The position numbers were made by a program, and so were the translations under genes. Shown here piece after piece: positions 25,970 through 37,145 of a stretch of 64,000 nucleotides of DNA (within the stretch, counting starts at the first letter, position 1; each line of letters opens with the position of its first letter). This stretch comes from Tillus elongatus (taxonomy: Eukaryota; Arthropoda; Insecta; Coleoptera; Cleridae). The notes below the pieces were generated by a model, which was not told the DNA's origin, did not search any database, and saw only the letters and a list, made by a program, of their open reading frames with translations. The DNA lies in NCBI GenBank assembly GCA_964006375.1, contig OZ023267.1, positions 85,855,406 through 85,919,405 of the forward strand, written 5' to 3'.

Positions 25970-26300
25970 GGGGTAACCTGAGAAATATCTATATGAGCAT
26001 GAACAGATGGCGGGAACCTGTCATTTGTCATCTGTCATCTGACGTTACATGTACCTGTCATCTGTCAGCTAACGTCACATGGATGGCAGGAGTCAGCTTA
26101 GCCATGTGAGCATGCGTTAGCAGATGGCGGGTAACCTGACATCTGTCAGCTGTCAGCTGTCGTCACATGTTCCTGTCATCTGTCAGCTAGGGTAATATGG
26201 ATGGCGGGAGTCGGCTGTCGGCTCCTCAGCCAGTGCCAGACTGCGGGAGTCAGCTGTCATGTGCCCGCCGACGTCACATGTTCCAAGATGTCTGCTGCCG
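25970..26300. repeat. GC-richer repeat cluster with CTGTCATCTGTCAGCT and ACGTCACATG motifs
   Basis: Irregular repetition of CCTGTCATCTGTCAG and GACGTCACATG, with GATGGCGGG motifs, over about 330 bp upstream of the 26457 ORF. TGACGT half-sites and CAGCTG E-boxes recur. It is a candidate promoter or enhancer of the virus-like element. Confidence 0.5.
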
Positions 26301-26350
26301 CAACCGGCCATCTAGTCGCGGGTACCAGGTGTCCGCGCCCGCGCGCCGGT

Positions 26351-26440
26351 CATCTGGTCGCGGGTGTTTGGCCATCTGTTCGCGGGTGTCCGGCCATCTG
26401 TTCGCGGGTGTCCGACCATCTGGTTGCGGGTAACCTGTCA
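26351..26440. repeat. 22-bp minisatellite
   Basis: CATCTGNTCGCGGGTGTCCGGC recurs with an exact 22-bp period (CATCTG at 26351, 26373, 26395 and 26417). It is much more GC-rich than the surroundings and lies just before the 26457 start codon. Confidence 0.85.
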
Positions 26441-26456
26441 GGTCACATTTTCTAAG

Positions 26457-26801
26457 ATGGTTGCTGCTGCTGCTGCTGTAAGGTTCCAAGTGAGTTTGCC
26501 GCTAGTCGAATCTTTGTTGGAAGAATTGACAAATATCCTGGAAAAACATCTTGTCAAACAAGAAGTGGACCGAATATATGTAAAAGGTGGGATTAAACAG
26601 AGATTTCTGTCACAGATGCTCCTCACTTCCGGCCACCGTGTGGACATAATCAATCTAGAAACAAACGTGGATTGTCCGAAGCTGGTGCCAGAGATTCCTT
26701 GGCATCACTCACCAGGATACACTAGAAGCTGTATATGGAGCATAAACAATTGTATGGTGCTATTTCGTTATATTGTAACGCCTACAACTGCTAGCTATTA
26801 A
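26457..26801 (+). CDS. Unrecognised virus-element protein, 114 codons
   Basis: An intact ORF from an ATG in the context AAGATGG. The N-terminus is a poly-Ala run encoded by GCT repeats, followed by amphipathic helices and a Cys/His-bearing segment (a Cys near residue 77, HHSPG near residue 86, then two more Cys). The first gene inside the left terminal block of a Polinton-like element is often a small accessory or replication gene. I do not recognise this one and assign no function. It directly precedes a KilA-N relic on the same strand. Confidence 0.5.
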   Translation: MVAAAAAVRFQVSLPLVESLLEELTNILEKHLVKQEVDRIYVKGGIKQRFLSQMLLTSGHRVDIINLETNVDCPKLVPEIPWHHSPGYTRSCIWSINNCMVLFRYIVTPTTASY

Positions 26802-26833
26802 GAATGGAATTTAATTACAATAGGTTAAAGGAG

Positions 26834-26867
26834 CATTTGGGTAGTCGATATACCGTCTACCCAAATG
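26834..26867. other. Coding-region hairpin A1
   Basis: Arms CATTTGGGTAGTCG and CCGTCTACCCAAATG, with an ATATA loop. Compared with hairpins A2 and C, both arms carry matching changes (GTAG with CTAC instead of GTAT with ATAC), so pairing is maintained. Confidence 0.8.
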
Positions 26868-26956
26868 TTGCAACCGAAGGCGCTTAGAGTCACCTCTAGG
26901 GCCGGAATAAGAAAACTAAAGAATTGATTGCCTATTACAACAATAGGTTAAAGAAA

Positions 26957-26990
26957 CATTTGGGGTATCGGAATACCGACACCCCAAATG
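26957..26990. other. Coding-region hairpin A2
   Basis: Arms CATTTGGGGTATCGG and CCGACACCCCAAATG around an AATA loop, with 14 of 15 positions complementary or G-T. Confidence 0.85.
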
Positions 26991-27344
26991 TTCCAGCCGA
27001 GCCAGCTCACTTATCGCCTACAGCTGCTACATACTTAGTAAAAATGGGTGGAGCTTAGATTGAAAAAGACGCGATATCTGGTACATATGTGTGCAAAAAT
27101 TTGATATTAAATTTATCCTGTTGGATATAAAATCATCTTTAATAGAATAAAGACCGCAGTAAGATACCTTACGGCACATAGAAACAACCTACAGATAGCA
27201 GATGTACCGCAGGAGAAGTTTATTTAGGATATTATTGATTTACGGCATAATTTTTAATTGTATTATAAAATAAAAACACATTAATTTTAACAAAGACTTT
27301 TATTTGATTCAAAGTACAAGTGTGTACACTAGGTCAAATCAATC

Positions 27345-27824
27345 TGCCACAAGCCATTCTAACCTTTAAGTATGGTACGCTTACGTTCTACGATTCTTGC
27401 CGGTTGCTGTAATTCATTTACTGATACTTCTTCTTGAGCTTGTGGTTCTTTCACAGATCGATATCGTTTAAAACTTGAGCTGTTATGGTCTTGGTTAAAT
27501 TTTACAATTTCTGTTCAAATACGTTTTTCAAATCTTCCAAGTGTAGCTTGTGCACAGCCTCTAGCAGTATGGCTATTAGTTTTTGGGTCACTTCATCTTT
27601 ATTCTTCAGATACTTAGCTTTATGGTTCTGATAGTCGTCCACACACGCATCAACAAATCTTTTAGTTACTCCATCTGTGGAATCGATAGGGTCGGCGACG
27701 ATACACAATCTACGGCGTTGCACATCGAAATCACCACTTGCTGTTCTTGGGAAAGTCTCTCTTTCGATAATTTTAAACTTTACACTTTATTGGGCGGGGA
27801 ACGTCCAAACTTATCGATAGACAT
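27345..27824 (-). pseudogene. Conserved small protein of Polinton-like elements (MSIDKFGR type)
   Basis: The minus-strand start at 27824 reads MSIDKFGRSPPNKV. After a stop/frameshift near 27780 it continues with a GDFDVQRRRLCIVADPIDSTDGVTKRF segment, an Asp/Lys-rich helix and FEQKL. Further readable sequence continues after a stop to about 27345. From memory, proteins with this M(S)xDKFGR start and a 'DFDxxxxRLCxxxxPxDxxDxV' core are common uncharacterised companions of virus-like elements in arthropod and Hydra assemblies. Their function is unknown. Copy B (34.7 kb) lacks this gene. Confidence 0.5.
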
Positions 27825-27872
27825 TTTTATACTAAGCAATAGATAGGCATATATATATGACATGTAGGTTTA

Positions 27873-28906
27873 CTAGGCGATAACACTAGCTTCCTTTAGT
27901 TCTTCCAAGATTGACTGAATTTCGTTGTTATTACCAGCAACAACTGGGGAAGCCACTAAAAGTCTAAGTCTATCAACCAACTAGTTTATGTCATCCCAAT
28001 ACACATATGCTATTTCTTTGTTATTTTGTATCATATAGTTGTTAGTGCCCATGCTGCTGCTGCTGCTGCTACCACTGATCTTATCACTCTGAGCTTTAGA
28101 TTCAGTCTTTTTTTTTTTTGTTAAGACGCGTGGTGTGGTCGTCATCGTCATAGACGTAACCAAAACCTTGAGGAGTTGAGGATCTCCGCCCTGGTGGTTC
28201 GTGCGTTGGGATCGTAGTTCATTTTATGAACACTAGTTGCTTCTAGAATATCTCTATAGTGTTGCAGATCGTTATAAGTATACCCCATAGGTGTTTTCAT
28301 AAATATCAATTCTAGCAGACCTTGTGTTTGCGGATATCTGCTTTGACCCAGTTGAATGTCAAATGTCATCATCAGTAAAGTCTAAGCGTTTGTTGCCAAG
28401 ACTCCAGCTACCAGTATCTTTAGCGTAGCGAGCACCATACGTTTGATCAATGGTAGCAAGTCTCGGTGGTTCAGTAAAATACTTGTCTATATAATATCGA
28501 ACTCGTTCAGGATATTGCTCCAAAAATTCTTGATATGCTGGGTGGGTTGTGATAGTTTGTAGATCTGCCTCAAGCCCTTAAAATGTTGGGATATCCTCAT
28601 CGGAACTTGTCTCCTCTCCTGGTTAGGCTTCAAAAACTTCATGGTCTTTAAGGAACTCAACTTTTGGTTTCGTTTCTGGTATATCAACTTCTTTGATTTG
28701 TTCAGCCACTGGTGGCTGCTGCTGCAGTGCTGATGTGTTTTTAGATATTTCACTTAGCGGCTCAACAATTGGTTTATATAAACGTTGCAGAGCATCATCA
28801 TTCTCAGCTCTGGTAAGCTTAAGCATTAAATGTTTTCTTTCGAATATTTACAGCAACTTGTAAAATCCTTTCTTAACTTTCTCTTTTGCTTACCCATCAC
28901 CTCCAT
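27873..28906 (-). pseudogene. DUF8207-like protein, copy A
   Basis: The start at 28906 reads MEVMGK and the stop is at 27873, with several frameshifts and stops. In order it holds a basic coiled-coil N-terminus, the LYKPIVEPLSEISKNT segment, an acidic linker, then the conserved core TIDQTYGARYAKDTGSWSLGNK, YPQTQGLLELIFMK and YTYNDLQHYRDILEATSVHK. A Ser/Gln-rich stretch follows, and the C-terminus is VYWDDIN...NEIQSILEELKEASVIA. This layout is what I remember of DUF8207 proteins of insect and Hydra elements; the function is unknown, with a virion or packaging role only a guess. It lies convergent to KilA-N copy A. Confidence 0.7.
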
Positions 28907-29090
28907 CGTGCTAAAGTTAGTTGTTGTTACCTGCTGGTCTAATCACTTGTTAGAGCGATACAAACTGTGTGGTGGTTTAAGGTATACTGACTCAGCCTTG
29001 GTGCATGTCTTCTTATTTATCACGACAGCTGTATGGCAGCTGTAAATAGATAGGGCGGCACTTGAGACCATCCCCTCCACGTTTTTCTGT

Positions 29091-29117
29091 GCATGCGCGA
29101 TGACGTCACGCGCATGC
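29091..29117. promoter_or_regulatory. Near-perfect palindrome centred on a CRE (TGACGTCA)
   Basis: GCATGCGCG, one extra A, TGACGTCA, then CGCGCATGC: the 9-bp outer arms are exact inverted copies around a full CREB/ATF consensus. It lies about 185 bp upstream of the DUF8207-like copy A, on its promoter side. Confidence 0.65.
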
Positions 29118-29147
29118 GTGTGGGGGTTGACAGTTGACATGTGACCT

Positions 29148-29212
29148 GTCAGCTGTCAATGTCAGCTGTCAATGTCAGCTGTCAATGTCAGCTGTCAATG
29201 TTAGCTGTCATT
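29148..29212. repeat. 13-bp minisatellite with E-boxes
   Basis: GTCAGCTGTCAAT is repeated about four times with a 13-bp period; each unit contains CAGCTG. It lies upstream of the DUF8207-like copy A. The equivalent place in copy B (35966-36055) also holds a 13-bp array with a different sequence. Confidence 0.85.
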
Positions 29213-29334
29213 GGCCTGTCTGGTGTCACTTGACCTGTCAGTTGTCGCCTGAGCTGTCCGATGACGTCAAATGTCCAAAGATGGCCGCAATCAGTTTTGG
29301 TCTCCATGTGTTAACGATTCCCAGATATCTGATT

Positions 29335-29620
29335 GTTTGTTGAGGTTATGTTGGCACACACGTGTTACATACCGATTCTTCCGCTATCTGACTGTTGAGG
29401 TTAAGTGTGTTGTTTGTTGAGGTTAAGTCTCCACATGTTTTAGGTTATGTAGGCTACCCGCTAACCGAATGTTTGTTTGTTACGAACTGTTGCCAACGTT
29501 TCTTAGGTTATGTTTGTAAGTTACACACAGCTGTCATATATAAGCTCACCCATGTGTTTAATGTTTGTTGAGGTTAAGTGTGTTGTGTGGGTAGCTAGGA
29601 TATTTAGTTTTGGCTGGAAA
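29335..29620. repeat. Dispersed GTTGAGGTTAAGTGTGTTG repeats
   Basis: GTTGAGGTTA recurs four times (near 29340, 29392, 29419 and 29569), with TTAGGTTATGT motifs between. There is no coding potential. The family TTTTGGCNGG...TTTGAATTT near 29606 recurs at 33411. Confidence 0.5.
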
Positions 29621-29696
29621 TTTGAATTTTATTGATAATTAACGTCTCTTATGTCCAAAGCCCTGGCTCACCGAACAGGGGAATATTCCATTTGGA

Positions 29697-29825
29697 AATA
29701 ATAATATAATAATAATTTATTGTTCCATAATAAACAAATACAGAGAGAAAGTTCGGAGATATAAATAAACTTAAAGTAAACTTAACAATGATAACATAGC
29801 TGTGGTAAATAAGGATTGTCATTAC

Positions 29826-29913
<88 letters not shown>

Positions 29914-31235
29914 ACATTAATTTATGATTTAACACATCTACGCTACCCTACGGCTAAGTACAATATTCATTCATGTTAAATGTTATAGATTATATAAAGT
30001 ACGGTAAACCCGTAAGGGGTCTGTTTGTACTAAAGAGGGCGATCAGATGAGTAGTCTATTTATTATGCGTTTCTAAGAAAGTTATATACCATAACAAGGT
30101 ACGTCTATGGGCAGGTAAGTTATCTTTTTTTAAAGATCTGAGAATACGTAAGTAAATATACCCACAGAAAGAGATTGGAATTTGCATTACACCGGTGAGG
30201 GCCCAGGTTTTAGTGTAGTAAAGGCGAATATCATGGAAAGTTTCACATTTTGTCACGTTCGGCTTTCAAGTGGAGTCATTTACAATGTCACAAGGCTTAA
30301 GTAGTTTATGACCTAGAGATAAGGCGGTGTCGTCTAAGTGCAATTCTTCACGACTTTTAGATTATATTTAGGAAGGCAGTATTGTCACCCAACCATCCCC
30401 TAATAGCTTGTTTGAAAGCTGGTAAAGGCTTTTTGCGAAGATTAACAGATAGCCGGTTGAAAAGTTTAGGACCATAATAATTTATTTGCTGCAAACACAC
30501 GGTAAGATTTTTTAAAGGAATTATTAAATTACCTGCAGAGGATGACCATGTATTCTTTTCGTGACTGATTACAACTCTATATTTGTCTGATGTATGCATA
30601 TATTTGAGTACGGCATAAGCACTTAATTGAGTTATGTTAAATAATTTGGATTCACTGAAAACTAATACCGATGGGTAATACATGTCTTTTTTCAGAATAG
30701 TTTTAATAATCCATTTCTGTGTAATGGTTAAGCAATGCAAGTGAGCTGGATAGGCAAAGCTCCATATTGTTATTCGGTAAATTACGGTAAGCGCGATATT
30801 TATGCAATGCGTTATTATTTGATGGGTTGTTAAGAGCAATCGTTCGCAAGCAGTTTCTAGTTTTAATTGAATTAATAATTATTGAATTAATAATGATCCA
30901 CGGTTTCAATTTTTTTTCTTTTTGTTTGACATTGATTGTTTAGAAGATTCAATGTGATAAACGAGCCGAGATATTAGTTGTTGGGTCATTGCATTGTAAA
31001 ATATCTGACCATGTCTCACACATTAGTTTCTGCCTAAGTTTGTTGTGATTAGTATAATAACGAGCAGGTTGGTTAGAAATACTTTTTTTAACTGGGGTGT
31101 TGTTAAAGGTTAGACTCAGCAGCACAGTGAAATGATCAGAAATGCCATCACGAAGATTGGTAAAGTGATGGAATATTCCCTTCTTCGATGAGCCAGGGCT
31201 TTTGGACACATATACATTCCGGTTAGCCATACATA
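29697..31235 (-). mobile_element. Non-LTR retrotransposon relic with internal deletion
   Basis: On the minus strand, 31235-30950 reads an endonuclease C-terminus (LRDGISDHFTVLLS, the SDH motif). From 30909 a linker (KPWIIINSI...RN) follows and then, after a deletion near 30720-30810 that removes most of the RT, the C-terminal region (QKWIIKTILKKD, YYGPKLFNRLSVNLRK) down to 30357. The 3' UTR contains a (TA)n tract and the element ends in an (AAT)n-type tail at about 29697-29718. The 5' part is missing. It separates the copy A and copy B segments of the virus-like element. Confidence 0.65.
29827..29911. repeat. (TA)n microsatellite
   Basis: About 85 bp of perfect TA repeat in the 3' UTR region of the minus-strand retrotransposon relic. 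Confidence 0.9.
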
Positions 31236-31239
31236 CAGA

Positions 31240-31940
31240 TATGAGAGAGATAGACAGACAATTTGAAATCGTTTTGTTTTTAAAGAAAAGCGTTCGCCTG
31301 AAATTAGATTTGATCCCGAGTTCGAATTGACATATAATTCAAGATAAATGCATTCATGGTTAAACCAACTGTTCTACAGAGACTATATAAGGTTTGTTTA
31401 ATGTTTTATATATATAAAACAAAACCAGTTGTTGTTGTTGACATATGATAATTAAACGTGTTATGTGGGCGTTCTCTCTATTACAGTGAATAAATAACAA
31501 AATAGATGAACTTGATTTTAAAATATTGGTAAATACGGCTGTATACATTCAATAAGTCTAACACACTTCTTTATAATACTAAATCTAAAAAACAAACGTT
31601 TGATATATAATACTAAATCTAAAACAAACGCATTTGCAGATGCCAATTAACCTGTTTCCTAAATGGTAAGATAAATGTTATCAGTTTTAAGTGGGCGTTT
31701 TATATTAATGTAGATCTGAATTTATATCGTGGGCGTATATATACATATATAGGGAGTGATCAAAAATACAATTAACAAACTCAATTTAACAACAAATTAA
31801 CTATATGATATACGAGGCTTGTTTGATATGTGTTGTTTGAAATGAATGCAAACAGACTGCATATATAACAGACATAAGAGTGGAATACATACCCACAGTA
31901 AGAGAGACATCTCTGTTTCACATCTTAACACATACTGAAC
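31240..31940. other. No gene seen; short direct repeat
   Basis: ATAATACTAAATCTAAAA occurs twice (about 31576 and 31606), each followed by CAAACG. Nothing else identified. Confidence 0.4.
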
Positions 31941-31944
31941 AAGT

Positions 31945-33274
<1,330 letters not shown>

Positions 33275-33279
33275 CCTTA

Positions 33280-33720
33280 GTCTTGTTTGAGTTTGTACAT
33301 TGTTGTTGTCTTGGAAGGATATATGACACATATAGGTCATGACAGTTAGATGTCTTTGCTTAGACTGACAGAAGTGTGAAATAACAAACAGACATGATGT
33401 GTTACTCAGTTTTGGCGGGCTATTTGAATTTCACACACGAAACAAACAGACAAATATGATTTGAATAACATGTTTGACAGACACGACAGACAGCTAGCGT
33501 GTTAGAACTTGTCTGTACACTTGTTATCTGTTGTCATTTCCGGTAGGTGACCTAGTTTTCAGAGTTAGACCCGTGGCAGAGTCAGAATACAGTTGTTATT
33601 AGTTGTCATTTCCTGCCGATGACCTAGTTTCTCTGTTAGAGTTCGCCTTAAGCTCATTTACAATTGAGTTATCGCAGAGAAAAGACGTCCTTCAGTTTGC
33701 TCTATCTAAGTCTGTTTCAA
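33280..33720. repeat. 5' flank of KilA-N copy B with 50-bp direct repeats
   Basis: GTTATCTGTTGTCATTTCC with GGTGACCTAGTTTTC at about 33522-33570 is repeated, with changes, at 33592-33640. A TTTTGGCGGGCTATTTGAATTT motif lies near 33411. It probably contains the promoter of the KilA-N gene, with no defined core element. Confidence 0.5.
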
Positions 33721-34724
33721 ATGGCAACATTAAGTGATGTGTGTTACCAGCAAACTAAAGACAATTTCTGGTGTGGTCTATTAGGAGACTTTCAAGTTAT
33801 TTTTCGATAAGAACACTGGTTATTTCAATGCCACAAAATTGTGTAAGTGTGGTGAGAAAAGATTCGGACATTGGTTGCAAAATAAGAAAACTAAAGAGTT
33901 GATTGCCTATTACAACAGTCAGCTAAAGGCACATTTAGACCAACGGAATACCGATTCCCTAAATGTTCCAACCGAAGGAGCCCACTTAGAGTCATATCCA
34001 GGGGGCCGGAATACCGAGCCCCTAGAAGCGGATGCAACATTTCAATTAACACCAACAACCGCTACATACTTGGTAAAAATGAGTGGAGCTAAGACTGTAA
34101 ACGACTTGATATCTGGTACATATGTGTGCAAAGATTTGATAGTAAATTTGGCTTGTTGGATATCCAATCAGTTCTATGACACATGCAACCAAATTATTTT
34201 TGATTTTTTCCTAAGCGAATTTGATCAGAAAATACAGAGACAACCTAGAGGAGATTGAAGAGAAATTACTGGAGATAGATGATGAAGTGCAGCGTATGCG
34301 AGAAACAAATGCTAAAGTCACGGAACATCTTGAGGATATATCCCCAAAGCAAAGTTACCCGGGAAAAATAAGTGTGTTTGGTTTACTTGCAAGAAACGAG
34401 AAAGACGCCACCTATCCATATCATGCTGTAAGAACACAAAAGAAAAGTTTCCCAAGAGCTGTCAGGAACTTTAAAAATAAACACCTCAACCCCCAAGTGA
34501 TCCTAAACAAGCTGTATGATCCAAATTCAGTAAATATATTTAACAGAATAAAGACTGAAGCGAAATACCTTACAGCACATAGAAACAACCTACAGATATC
34601 AGATGTACCACAATAGAAGTTTGTTCAGGATATTATTTCAAACTCTTGCCCGTTTTGCTGGAAAACATTTATAGAATTATTACCATTAGATGGTTCAGCG
34701 TTACATTGGTGTTGTCGTCGGTGA
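33721..34724 (+). pseudogene. KilA-N domain protein, copy B (most complete)
   Basis: From the ATG at 33721 the protein reads SDVCYQQTKDNFWCGLLGDFQ. After a frameshift near 33795 it continues DKNTGYFNATKLCKCGEKRFGHWLQNKKTKELI, a clear KilA-N DNA-binding domain (residues about 5-60). Next come a variable linker bearing hairpin sequences, a conserved TATYLVKM...SGTYVCKDLIVNLACWIS segment, a coiled coil (LEEIEEKLLEIDDEVQRMRE, after a frameshift near 34235), and a C-terminal domain resembling DUF3627 (YPYHAVRTQKK, DPNSVNIFNRIK). A TAG at 34614 replaces the Glu codon of copy A. Beyond it the frame continues to a Cys-rich tail (CPFCWK...LHWCC) ending at TGA 34722. Related proteins occur in poxviruses, iridoviruses and baculoviruses. 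Its role here is probably regulation of viral DNA functions (inference). Confidence 0.8.
33932..33965. other. Coding-region hairpin B (decayed)
   Basis: It occupies the same position as hairpins A1, A2 and C. Arms CATTTAGACCAACGG and CCGATTCCCTAAATG pair at 11 of 15 positions. A second, shorter palindrome (AGGGG...CCGG AATA CCGAGCCCCT) follows at about 34008-34024. Confidence 0.6.
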
Positions 34725-34745
34725 CGCTTCATGGTTGTGGGCTTA

Positions 34746-35830
34746 CTAGGTGACAACACTAGCTTCCTTTAGTTCTTCCAAGATTGACTGAATTTCGTTG
34801 TTATGAGAAGTATTGCCTGTAACTTGGGTAGCCACTAAAAGTCTAAGTCTGTCAACCAACTCGTTTATGTCATTCCAATACACATATGCTATTTGTTTGT
34901 TATTTTGTATCATATAGTTGTTAGTGCTGGTGCTGTTAGTGTTGATGCTGTTGCCATCGCTGCTCTTATCACTCTGAGCTTTAGGTTCAGTCTTTTGTTT
35001 TTTGTTAAGATGTCTGGTGTTGTCGTCGTAGTCGTCGTCGTCGGTGTAACCAAAACCTTGAAGAGTTGAGGATCTACGCCCTCGTGGATTTATAACTGGT
35101 TTTATTAGTCAGATACTTTTCGTGCGTTAGGATCGTAGTTCATTTTATGAACACTAGTTGCTTCTAGAATATCTCTATAGTATTGAAAATCGTCATAAGT
35201 ATACAACCTAGATCTTTTAATAAACAACAATTCTAGCAGACCTTGTGTTTGTGGGTATCTCCTTTGACCCAGTTGAATCTCAGCATCAGTAAAGTCTAAG
35301 TGTTTGTTACCAAGACTCCAGCTACCAGTATCTTTAGCGTAGCGAGCACCATACGTTTGATCAATGGTAGCGAGCCTTGGTGGTTCAGTAAAATACTTAT
35401 CTACATAATATCGAACTCGCTCAGGATATTGCTCCAAAAATTCTTGATTTGCTGGGTTGGTTGTGACAGATTGTAGGTCTGCCTCAAGCTCTTCAAATGT
35501 TGGGATATCCTCATCGGAACTTGTCTCCGCATCCTCCCCCGGTTCAGCTTCAAAAACTTCATGGTCTTTAAAGAACTCAACTTGGGGTTTCGTTTCTGGT
35601 ATCTCAACTTCTTTGATTTGTTCAGCCTCTGGTGGCTGCTGCTGCAGTGCTAATGTGTTTTTAGATATTTCACTTAGCGGCCCAACAATTGGTTTATATA
35701 AACGTTGCAGAGCATCATCATTCTCAGCTCTGTTAAGCTTAAGCATTAAATGTTTTTTTTTTAGAATATTGTCAGCAAGTTGTAAAATCCTTTTCTTAAC
35801 TTTTCTCTCTTCCTTACCCATCACAGCCAT
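34746..35830 (-). pseudogene. DUF8207-like protein, copy B
   Basis: The main part (35830 to 35105, 241 codons) is open from MAVMGKEERKVKKR. It has a basic coiled-coil start, LYKPIVGPLSEISKNT, an acidic linker rich in Glu/Asp, and then the core (TIDQTYGARYAKDTGSWSLGNK, YPQTQGLLELLF, YTYDDFQYYRDILEATSVHKMNY). It ends at TAA 35103-35105. The remaining C-terminus is readable in another frame down to TAG 34746: NPRGRRSSTLQGFGY, an Asp-run, then VYWNDINELVDRLRLL and EIQSILEELKEASVVT. It therefore carries one frameshift/stop and a small deletion. Domain function is unknown; it is convergent with KilA-N copy B. Confidence 0.75.
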
Positions 35831-35965
35831 TATGCTAAAGCTGGTTGGTGTGACCCCACTAGTCTAATCATTTGTTAAAGCGATAAAAGATGTGTGGTGG
35901 TTTAAGGTATACTGACTCCACCATGGTACAGGTCTTTTTATTTATCACGATGTCCGTCTGTCATG

Positions 35966-36055
35966 TTAGACAACTGTGTTAGACATCTGTGTTAGACAGC
36001 TGTGTTAGACAGCTGTGTTAGAGAGCTGTGTTAGACAGCCGTGTTAGACAGCTGA
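35966..36055. repeat. 13-bp minisatellite (GTGTTAGACAGCT)n
   Basis: About six units with a 13-bp period and slight variation (GACAACT, GACATCT, GAGAGCT). It lies upstream of the minus-strand DUF8207-like copy B, the position where copy A carries its own 13-bp array. Confidence 0.85.
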
Positions 36056-36089
36056 CTGTCCTGTCTATCATTGTTAGAATAATATATAG

Positions 36090-36093
<4 letters not shown>

Positions 36094-36165
<72 letters not shown>
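36094..36165. repeat. (TA)n microsatellite truncating the ATPase gene
   Basis: 72 bp of TA repeat directly abut the readable C-terminus of the packaging ATPase. Confidence 0.9.
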
Positions 36166-36168
<3 letters not shown>

Positions 36169-36841
36169 ATCCTTTTCTATATCGGCCTTTGTGTACATCG
36201 TTTTCTTTCACAATCACCGATACACCATACTTATTGTCTTTCCAGCATTGGTAGCATATAGTTTTAAATTGTTTAAAGTCCATATCGGTGGTCACATGAT
36301 CGTCGTACACATGTTTTAAATTGGCTTCATCTTGCTTGAATCACACAATAACATTCGTGTTGTCACGTACTAGCTGTTTGGGTATTCGAATATATGTTTG
36401 ACAGATATAGAATGAATCAATATTCTTATGTCTGCCCATACTAAAGTATGCTCTTATTTTGTCTTGTTTGTCACAAGCTACTTCATCAAACATAAACACA
36501 GAGTTGTCCAAGGCATCTCCCGGATCTAATAATTCATCGTTTTCTCTATAAGGATAGTAACCAACACCCTTTGCTGCATTCAAAACTTCCTTTAACATCT
36601 TGTATTTCGGTTGATACAGAGACTTTGAATACACATACAGGTTATCAAACTTTAAACCGTTTGCTTCAAACAATAAACTCAGCATGACATTAGTTTTACC
36701 ACATCCACTAGGACCACATATGATAATTCGAACGGTGTTTGGAAAGAGAGGACCATGCATCAGTTGTTGTTCTGCTGTATCCGTAACAACATCGTCTATA
36801 TTTGTAATGGGTAAGGCAGAAGCGTCTTTGATGGTACGCAT
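36166..36841 (-). pseudogene. Packaging ATPase of Polinton/adintovirus type (A32/FtsK-like)
   Basis: The start at 36841 reads [11 protein letters not shown]. The Walker A motif GPSGCGKT lies near residue 45. [15 protein letters not shown] block and a Walker B motif ([12 protein letters not shown]) follow, then [28 protein letters not shown] and, after one frameshift near 36341, FKQDEANLKH and a C-terminal GRYRKGFD. This order is characteristic of the A32-family ATPases that pump viral DNA into capsids in Polintons and related viruses. The C-terminus stops at a (TA)n tract; only a few residues seem lost. It is divergent from the capsid genes on the plus strand, with another (TA)n tract in the shared promoter region. 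Confidence 0.9.
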
Positions 36842-36878
36842 CTTGACTTGAACTAAACTACATTTTTGGTGTGTGTGA

Positions 36879-37055
<177 letters not shown>

Positions 37056-37059
37056 TGCA

Positions 37060-37112
37060 AGTGAGACGCCCAGTCAGTATGAATGTTGGTGTCACATATA
37101 ATTTTAGCAATA
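37060..37112 (+). pseudogene. Possible residual 3' end of a protease gene copy
   Basis: The sequence before the minor capsid start (GTCACATATAATTTTAGCAATAAAAG) resembles the end of the protease gene at 42265-42306. The next 35 bases (GACTCAAATAGTAGCCTGTG) are nearly identical to those after the protease stop. Most of this protease copy is missing. Confidence 0.4.
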
Positions 37113-37145
37113 AAAGACTCAAATAGTAGCCTGTGTGTATCAGCC

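Larger units (their letters stand above)
26805..27230 (+). pseudogene. KilA-N protein relic, copy A
   Basis: Fragments of the gene seen at 33721-34724 are present. The KKTKELIAYYN segment occurs at about 26915 and its downstream part also lies before it at about 26811, so the linker is tandemly duplicated. A THATYLVK-like segment follows, then SGTYVCKNLILNLSCWI, after which a large deletion joins to FNRIKT and LTAHRNNLQIADVPQ. The N-terminal KilA-N domain itself is missing. Two hairpin-forming palindromes (26834-26867 and 26957-26990) lie in the duplicated linker. Confidence 0.75.

Noticed and set aside
26150..26801. ORFs 26197-26433 and 26201-26455 as proteins
   Set aside because: They run through the GC-rich minisatellite in overlapping frames without any recognisable domain. 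The ORF from 26457 is more credible.
35457..35867. Plus-strand Ser-rich ORF of 136 codons
   Set aside because: It is the shadow of the acidic coiled-coil region of the DUF8207-like gene on the minus strand.
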